The notes below the pieces were generated by a model that worked only from the letters and a program-made list of their open reading frames with translations, was not told the DNA's origin and did no database searches. Made by a program: the position numbers and the translations under genes. From Linanthus parryae (lineage: Eukaryota; Streptophyta; Magnoliopsida; Ericales; Polemoniaceae), in NCBI GenBank assembly GCA_023055425.1, contig JALGPY010000008.1, forward strand, positions 11,418,501-11,482,500: a DNA stretch of 64,000 nucleotides, written 5' to 3'. Positions 57,246 through 64,000 of this stretch are shown in pieces. The first letter of the stretch is position 1. Every line of letters begins with the position of its first letter.

Positions 57246-57448
57246 GGTTGGTCGTGCAATGGCTCCGTGGCAGTATGTCGCCAGTAAATGGAGTACGTGA
57301 TAGAGTGCAAGAATTGAACATCGAGTATATAAGGTGGGGGGATTGTAACATCAAGTATATAAATAGGGAACTCACACGTGCACACACACAAATCTGAAAC
57401 TTTACTTGTTTTTCAGAATTTTCAAGAAGTCTAGTAAAATTCTGAGCA

Positions 57449-57669
57449 AACAATTAGAATCTGGACTCAGTCAACAATATCTTATATAACATTCGGTGAC
57501 TCTGCTGGGGAAGCAAGTTGAGAGATGTATGTCGGTTTGTAATGTGTAAAGATTTGGTAAATCAAACTGTTAATACCCAATCCAGGGTGAGAGGCCGAGG
57601 ATGTTGTTGATTGCCTCCACTAATGAATCCTGAGGCAACTGTCCTTGGAGCAGGAGGTGACGCGGTTGG
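57449..57669 (+). mobile_element. Retrotransposon gag-start fragment, left part
   Basis: It matches the fragment at 24885-25215 (AATTAGAATCTGGACTCA, GACTCTGCTGGGGAAGC, GTGAGAGGCCGAG, CTTGGAGCAGG). It is cut at 57669 by the Copia element and resumes at 63380. Confidence 0.7.
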
Positions 57670-58185
57670 TGAAAGGAATCAAGTGATTCCAGTGATAAAG
57701 AAATCAAACAAAACAAACAAGACTAGATTTCATTGAATTTCAGGAAAAATTTCTGCAGAGCTTCGCTACATGGTTCTGGAAGACGAAGAAGAGAAGAATA
57801 CAATTGAACCCTTACTGAAGAAGGGTATATGAAGGCAGTACACCAACGGTCTTATTTAGACCGTTGGATCACACAGATTAGATCTCAGCCGTACATAAAA
57901 ATGAATAATACTACTAATGCCCAGCAAGTTTGGCATGAAGTATAAACAACACTTAGCAATATAAAAGCTGCCTCAATAGTTTTGTAAAAGGCAGAAAAGC
58001 CACTAAGGGGAAGTAGAAGAGAAAGACTAACTTCTGAAAAAGACAGTATGACCCCTTTTGACTTTATTTTTGGAGAAGACTTTCCTTCATTGACTCCATT
58101 GACTTCATCTTTGATTTCTTTGACTCCATTGACTTCATTCTTCATTTTTGACTTCATTTCTGCAATTCTTCTTGATCTGCTAATA
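57670..58185 (-). repeat. 3' LTR of the second Copia element, 516 bp
   Basis: Plus strand TGAAAGGAATCAAG ... CTTGATCTGCTAATA. The coding strand starts TATTAGCAG, again TA rather than TG. It contains a short hairpin, CCAACGGTC ... GACCGTTGG. Confidence 0.9.
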
Positions 58186-58192
58186 CCCTCCC

Positions 58193-59690
58193 TCAAGTTA
58201 ATGGTGTTGTAGAAACCATTAACTTGGACTTCAAATAATCAAAAGCAGCTGCGGCCAAGCCTTTGGTGAAGAGATCTCCATGCTGATCTGCAGAGTAAAC
58301 AAACTCAACCAGTAATTGCTTTCTTAGAACTTTTTCTCTTATAAAGTGGTAATCTAATTCAATTTGTTTGGTTTTAGAATGCATGATGGGATTGGCTGTC
58401 ATGTGAATGGAAGATTCATTATCACAGAAAAGAATAGGATGATGATGAAGAAAAATGTGTAAGTCTTGAAACAAATATTGAAACCAGGTAAGTTCAGCTG
58501 CAGTTGTAGCCAAGGCTCTGTATTCAGCCTCATATGAGGATCTGGATACAGTTGGTTGTTTCTTTGCAGCCCAATGAATTGGGTTGTTGCCCTGGAAAAG
58601 AACAAAACCAGTTGTGCTTCTTCTGTCAGTGGGATTACCAGTCCAATCTGCATCAGAGAAGGCACAAAATTTCAATTCAGTAGGTTTGTAGAAGAGACCA
58701 TCATTTGTGGTGCCTCTTAGATACCTAAGTATTCTTTTGGCTCCTAACATATGTTGTGTGGTAGGACTAGGCATAAATTGACACAAATAATTCACAGCAA
58801 AACATATGTCAGGTCTAGTAAATACTAAGTATTGAAGAGCACCAAGCAGTTGTCTGAAAGGAGTAGGATCAGACAGTAATTCACTGTCATTAAATGTGTA
58901 TTTAATGCCAGATATTGTAGGTGTATGACAAGGAGTACAGTTTTGCATGTTATATCTGAGAAGTAAGTCATGAATATATTTAGATTGATGAATGAAAATG
59001 CCTTTGTCATTTCTATCAATTTGCAAACCCAGAAAATAAGTTAAAGGTCCTAAATCATTCATGTTAAATTCAGATTTCAATTTGGAAATAAGATGAGAAA
59101 TGTAAGTTTGATCATTTCCAGTCAAGATAATGTCATCCACATATAAGAGTAAAACAGTAAGTGAAGAAGTGTGTGAATTGTGTCTTATAAACATAGATGT
59201 ATCAGCTTGAGATTGAGTAAAACCTAAAGACAAGATAAATTCAGTAAATCTCTCAAACCAAGCTCTAGGAGCTTGTTTGAGTCCATAAATTTCTTTGTTA
59301 AGCTTACAAACATGATCAAGAAAGAGATGATGTTTAAATCCAGGTGGTTGTTGCATATAAACTGTTTCTTTGAGAAAGCCATGAAGAAATGCATTTTTGA
59401 CATCAAGTTGTTTAACTGACCAATTGTAAGATACAGCAAGAGCTAAAACAGTTCTAACAGTTGCATGCTTAACAACAGGACTAAATGTTTCTTCAAAGTC
59501 AATGTCAGGGGTTTGACTAAACCCCTTTGCCACTAATCTGACTTTATATCTAGAGACAGAACCATCTGTGTTGTATTTGGTTCTAAAAACCCATTTGTTC
59601 CCTACAATATTTGTATTGTAGGGTCTTGGAACTAATGTCCAAGTGTTTTGCTCTGTGGGGCTAGAGAACTCTTCAGTCATTGCTTGAAGC
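58193..59690 (-). pseudogene. Copia RT and RNase H region
   Basis: A 495-residue open frame starts at 59680 (MTEEFSSPTEQNTW). It has an intact RT (LVAKGFSQTPDIDFEETFSPVV, then LLLYVDDIILTGN) and RNase H (FSDADWTGNPTDRRSTTG, SRSSYEAEYRA, KTKQIELDYHFIREK, DLFTKGL). It is separated from the upstream integrase part by a frameshift near 59690, so it cannot be made as part of one polyprotein. Confidence 0.85.
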
Positions 59691-61703
59691 CACTGTGAGT
59701 GTTTTTGTAGCCTCTGTGAAACAAGTTGGTTCAGTTAAGAAGGGAGAAATTTCAGAGTTACCAGATACAGCTGTGAACCCAAAATTCTTTTTCTTAAAGA
59801 TTCCAGACTTGCTTCTTGTCTGCATAGGATGACCCCCAGCTGGATGATGTCTATCTTCTTCAGTAGTTGCCAAGCCAATGCTACTTGTAGAGGGATCATC
59901 AGTATTAGTGTGATCATCATGTGTAGAAGCTGGCTGCAAAGACTGAGAGACAGTTACATCCTGAGCTTGAGAGTCTCTAGCAGATGTGTATGACCTGTTC
60001 TCATCAGTGGTGTATGATCTGTTCTCATCAGGGAGAGTTGGTGAGACCAAGTGAGAATCATGTTCTGTATGTTGACATGGATCAGGTGTAGTATTGTTCT
60101 CATCAATTGTACCTGAGGAAGAAGAATTAATAATGTTAGGTGAAGAATCATGATACAAGAAATCAGAAGGAAGTGAAATAGGAATGTCACCAATATGCAG
60201 TTCACTAGTAGAAGAATTTTGAGGATTAGAAGTCAAGTCAGAGCACTCTTTATTGTAAGGAAAAGTGTTCTCATCAAATATTACATCTCTACTAATGAAG
60301 AGTTTCTGAGTGTTTTTAGCAAAGCACACATACCCTTTGTAATTGTGAGCATATCCAAGAAATACACATTGTCTGGTTTTTGGATCTAACTTAGAATCAT
60401 TGTAGTGTCTCAAATAAGGGTAACAAGCACATCAAAAAACTTTAAGTCTACTGTAATCAGGTTTAATTTTGTAAAGAAGTTCCGAAGGAGATTTGTTTTG
60501 TGTATTCTTGCTTGGCATACAGTTTATCAAGTAAACAGCAGTACTAAAGGCATGGTACCAAAAATAGTTAGGCAACTTTGCATGAGTAAGAAGTGTAACT
60601 GCAGTTTCAACTATGTGTCTATGCTTTCTTTCAGCTACACCATTTTGTTGAGGAGTATAAGGACAAGATTTTTGATGAACAATGCCTTGTGAATTTAAAA
60701 AGGTTTGAAAAGTGTAAGAGACATATTCACCACCTCCATCAGATCTCAAAATTTGAATAGAAGAGTTCAATTTTTTTTCAATTTCAAGTTTGAATTTTGG
60801 AAAAACAAGAGCAACTTCAGATTTATGATGCAATGGAAAGATCCAAGTATACTTAGAGTAGTCATCAAAAAATAACACATAAAATCTATATCCATGATAA
60901 GATTTCACATTAGCTGTCCCCCACACATCACTATGAAGAAGATTAAGTGGTGCTTTGGATTGAGTAGTTGATGACTTATATGGTAATTTAGTCATTTTTC
61001 CCAACAAGCAATGTTCACAAACAGTACTAGCAGAAATATCAGAAACTTTAAGGTCTTTACACATATGAGAAGAAGAAATAAATATAAGTCTCAAAATTTC
61101 TTCAGAAGGATGTCCTAATCTGGCATGCCAGAGAGGGCACTTGACTTGTTTTCCTAAATAGACATGTTTAGGTGTCTTGTCTTGATGATCAGCAGAGAAG
61201 GGTTGAGTGTGTATGGGATATAGACCATTTTCACTCAACCCTTGGTAGAGGATTGTGCCCTGAAGTTTGTCCTGAATATAAAACATATCAGCATCAAAAT
61301 AGAAAGAGCAATTGTGTTGTTTACACAATTGATAGACAGATATAAGATTTGCAGCAATGTTAGGAACATGTAAGGTATTAGGTAAGATAAAAGAATGTGA
61401 GGAAGTTTTAAGAATAGCAGTACCAGAGTGTGATATTCGAAGAGTGTTCCCATTTCCAATTGCAACCTTGTCATTGCCATTGTAAGTAGAGCCCAGATTA
61501 AGTTTACCAAAATAAACTGTCATATGATTGTTGGCACCTGAATCAGTGAGCCAATAATTTGGACTGATACTAGGTGAGGGTCCAAGAAGACTAGCATTGA
61601 AGGCATTGAGTTGTGATTGAGGACCAGTGTTGGGTGTAGACACATTGGTTTGAGAATACTGATCTTGATTGATATTCGTGATTGGAGAAGCAACATTGTT
61701 CAT
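59673..61703 (-). pseudogene. Copia protease-integrase region with a nonsense codon
   Basis: From MNNVASPITN (61703), the frame has the protease motif DSGANNH, the pre-integrase LWHARLGHPS region and the integrase core (HSDVWGTA, RSDGGGEYVSYTF, QNGVAERKHRHIVET). A TGA near 60431 (KVF-stop-CACYP) replaces a glycine codon. The frame resumes at once and continues through VFLGYAHNYKGYVC to 59673, where the frameshift into the RT part occurs. A TAG at 61734-61736 separates it from gag. Confidence 0.85.
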
Positions 61704-61736
61704 GGCAGCTAGCTGAGGTGGAGGCTTTTTACCCTA

Positions 61737-62841
61737 ATAGGCATAGTCCAGCCTATGCCAACAGTCAATGGCTGAATGGTAATCCATACCACATATTTGA
61801 CAATTGATAGGATTCCCAGCATTATCAAAGCTAGGTCCTCTGTTTTTAGATTGACCACCCCCTCTATTGTAACCCCTACCACCTCTAGAAGAGTCTTGGA
61901 ATCTTCCACCATTATAGTTGCCTCTTTCATTGGAGTAGTTAGGGTTATAGTTTTGACCTTGATAATTAGGATTTTTGACGAGAACCTTGATTTTGATAAC
62001 CAGAAACAGGATTGAACTTAAAAGATTGATCATTATTTCCAGTTCCTTGACCTCTACCAACACCATTAACTTGATTTTTAACATTGTCATAACCATTTCC
62101 CTTTCCTCTTCCACCATTAAACACATTGGAAACATAAGCAGCAGACCCAGTCAATTCATTACTCATAACAGATTGAGACTGAACCATCTGTTCTTCAACT
62201 TTCAACAGAACATGCAATTCTTCAAAATTGATCTTATGAGGTGACACAGACATAGTAACACGCAAACCAGATCTAAAAGAGTTATACTCAGGAGGCAGGC
62301 CATGCAAGGCATAAAGAATCATATCTTGATCATCAGTATTCACCATAGCAGAAGACAATTTATCTCTTAGGGTTTTCAACTTTTGCATGTAGACATCAAC
62401 AGAATCAGATTTCTTTCTAATAGTTTGCAGCTCAGATCTTAATTGCATGATATTAGATCTAGTAAGAGAGGAGTACCTGTTCTCCAAAGAAACCCAAACA
62501 TCACGAGAGAAGGGCTTACCAACCACCTGAACCAAGGCCTCTTGAGAGAGAGTTGATGTGAGCAGAGAGAGAACGATCTGATCTTGAGTAACCCAAGCGT
62601 CATAGTCTGGGTTGCGATTTGTGGTGACGGTTCCGTCACCGTCGATCAAGAACTCGAACGGACACACCCGAGAACCGTCGACGAAACCAAAATGGGACTG
62701 TGTTTTGAGGAGTGTAGAGATTTGACAACGCCAAATAACATAATTAGTGTTATCCAACTTGAAGGGAACTAGGTTATGAACTTGTGAAAGGGGATATAAG
62801 GGATTTGAAGACCTCTGAGACTGATTTGTTGAGAGAGCCAT
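61737..62841 (-). pseudogene. Copia gag with frameshift, CCHC knuckle preserved
   Basis: ATG 62841 (MALSTNQSQRSSNPLYPL) lies directly after the primer site. The gag region has LDNTNYVIWRCQISTLLKT and KLKTLRDKLSSA. A frameshift near 61975 moves into a Gly/Asn/Arg-rich tail (YNRGGGQSKNRGP) with the zinc knuckle CQICGMDYHSAIDC (CX2CX4HX4C). It ends at an in-frame TAG where GGKKPP-type linker continues. Confidence 0.85.
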
Positions 62842-62842
62842 A

Positions 62843-62854
62843 GCTCTGATAGCA
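62843..62854 (-). promoter_or_regulatory. Primer-binding site of the second Copia element
   Basis: TGCTATCAGAGC on the coding strand, one mismatch from the tRNA-Met complement TGGTATCAGAGC. It directly adjoins the 5' LTR. Confidence 0.85.
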
Positions 62855-63379
62855 TGAAAGGAATCAAGTAATTCCAGTGATAAAGAAATCAAACAAAACA
62901 AACAAGACAAGATTTCATTGAATTTCAGGAAAAATTTCTGCAGAGCTTCGCTACATGGTTCTGGAAGACGGAGAAGAGAAGAATACAATTGAACCCTTAC
63001 TGAAGAAGGGTACATGAAGGCAGTACACCAACGGTCTTATTTTAGACCGTTGGATCACAGAGATTAGATCTCAGCCGTACATAAAAACGAATAATACTAC
63101 TAATGCCCAGCAACTTTGGCATGAAGTATAAACAACTCTTAGCAATATAAAAGCTGCCTCAATAGTTTTGTAAAAGGCAAAAAAGCCACTAAGGGGAAGC
63201 AGAAGAGAAAGACTAATTTCTGAAAAAGACAGTATGACCTCTTTTGACTTTATTTTTGGAGAAGACTTCCTTCTTTGACTTCATTGACTCCATTGACTTC
63301 ATCTTTGATTTCTTTGACTCCATTGACTTCATTCTTCATTTTTAACTTCATTTCTGCAATTCTTCTTGATCTGATAATA
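62855..63379 (-). repeat. 5' LTR of the second Copia element, 525 bp
   Basis: High similarity to 57670-58185, with scattered substitutions and one indel near 63265. It ends CTGATAATA at 63379. Confidence 0.9.
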
Positions 63380-64000
63380 GTGGCTCGTTGTTAGAGTAGA
63401 CGGTGGCAGAGTTGGTTGCAGATTAGAGACCCATGAGGCAGTTTATAACTCTATGCCTGCTAAGCTAGCTGCCTTGGAAAACTCTCTTATGAGATCCACT
63501 ACTATTAAGGCAGCGATTCTGCCGAGAGACGGGCCATTACCTGAAAACACTGGCGAATAAAGTGCTCATAATCAGGTTTAAAATTGCGGGAAGTGCTGGT
63601 TTTCCCCCTTTTACTGGTTTGCCCTACCCAGTTGCTAGGTATGTTCTGGGAAATGCAAAAGTGCGGTGCATGATCAATTTAGAGGAGTGTTTGAAAATAT
63701 GATGATTCCAGGAAGCATTGTGGCGTTGCCCTATCTCAAGTGAATTCAAGAGATGTCTTACCTGAAGAAGCTTTCATATCTGGCATATCAAAAGTACATT
63801 GGCGAATGTGCCACCACGCTCAACATCTCGTCAAGTTCTTCGAGGCGTTGGGATCACACGCTGGGGATGATGTTGTTAAGATCAGGGAGTTTTCTAGGTC
63901 CCTTGGGAATACTCTCTATTCATGTTGGTATGCCAAGTTACTAGCGGAATCCATTCAGACAGGGTATGGCATGGCCATTATCTTCTTGACAAAGTTCATA
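63380..64000 (+). mobile_element. Retrotransposon gag fragment, right part
   Basis: It resumes the fragment cut at 57669: GGTGGCAGAGTTGGTTGCAG and GCTAGCTGCCTTGGAAAAC match 24910-25000 inverted. The end (CATGTTGGTATGCCAAGTTA, TTCTTGACAAAGTTCATA) matches 29280-29360. Short frames give a gag-like YAKLLAESIQTGYGM. Stops break it, and it continues past the window. Confidence 0.6.

Larger units (their letters stand above)
57670..63379 (-). mobile_element. Ty1/Copia LTR retrotransposon, mutated
   Basis: A 5.7-kb element with LTRs at 57670-58185 and 62855-63379, primer site TGCTATCAGAGC (62843-62854) and purine tract (58186-58196). It has gag, PR, INT, RT and RNase H in Copia order, but with stops and frameshifts. 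The LTRs remain alike, with scattered substitutions and a ~9-bp indel. It is nested in a gag fragment. Confidence 0.93.

Overview
Plant nuclear DNA, most likely from a eudicot. The coding content is a cluster of F-box genes of the DUF295 / KIB1-4 beta-propeller type, embedded in AT-rich DNA full of plant transposons: Ty1/Copia elements, a Mutator-like element (MULE), a Helitron, and hAT, Stowaway and Harbinger-type MITEs. Telobox-like motifs (TTTAGGGTTTAGGG) also occur. I cannot name the species. No bacterial operon, rRNA, tRNA or CRISPR array was seen.

F-box array (1 to about 50.8 kb). The common gene plan is a short non-coding leader exon ending CCCTTTG or CCCTAG before GTATGTAC/GTACGAAC, a 5'UTR intron of about 1 to 3.7 kb, then one coding exon starting with MANWDQLLPELL or similar and ending near PPIWVSPSF. 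Intact copies are at 23370-24491 (+), 34652-35788 (-) and 45002-46129 (-). A copy runs off the left edge (1-834, -). A divergent two-exon copy lacking the F-box is at 25703-27891 (-). Damaged copies are at 7110-8243 (start codon lost), 20653-21880 (frameshift), 38729-39783 (frameshift) and 47444-48175 (several lesions). Smaller relics lie near 3.0, 13.1, 37.7, 41.6, 43.9 and 49.4-49.9 kb. Relic pairs share the same deletion junctions, so the array grew by copying multi-gene blocks. Genes are on the minus strand, except two plus-strand members between about 15.4 and 24.5 kb.

Mobile elements. Stowaway MITE 3904-4132; hAT MITEs 5000-5350 and 8788-8974; a 975-bp foldback MULE-MITE at 5384-6358; a hAT-like element at 11605-12286 whose empty site survives in a duplicated block; a Harbinger-like element at 14314-15388 on an orientation switch; a 2.9-kb Helitron at 17414-20322 in a 5'UTR intron, with its empty site preserved in a paralogue; a Copia element at 29770-34258 with 121/122-bp LTRs; a MULE at about 50.8-56.7 kb with an intact 825-aa transposase, a small acidic second ORF and clusters of palindromic repeats; and a second, mutated Copia element (57670-63379) nested in a gag-like retrotransposon fragment.

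The genes do not form a pathway. The array looks like a fast birth-and-death family of probable E3-ligase substrate receptors, shaped by block duplication and transposon insertion. The most interesting structures are the MULE's palindrome clusters and acidic ORF, the two transposon insertions dated by paralogous empty sites, the shared leader-exon plan, and a perfect 33-bp hairpin at 34332-34409.
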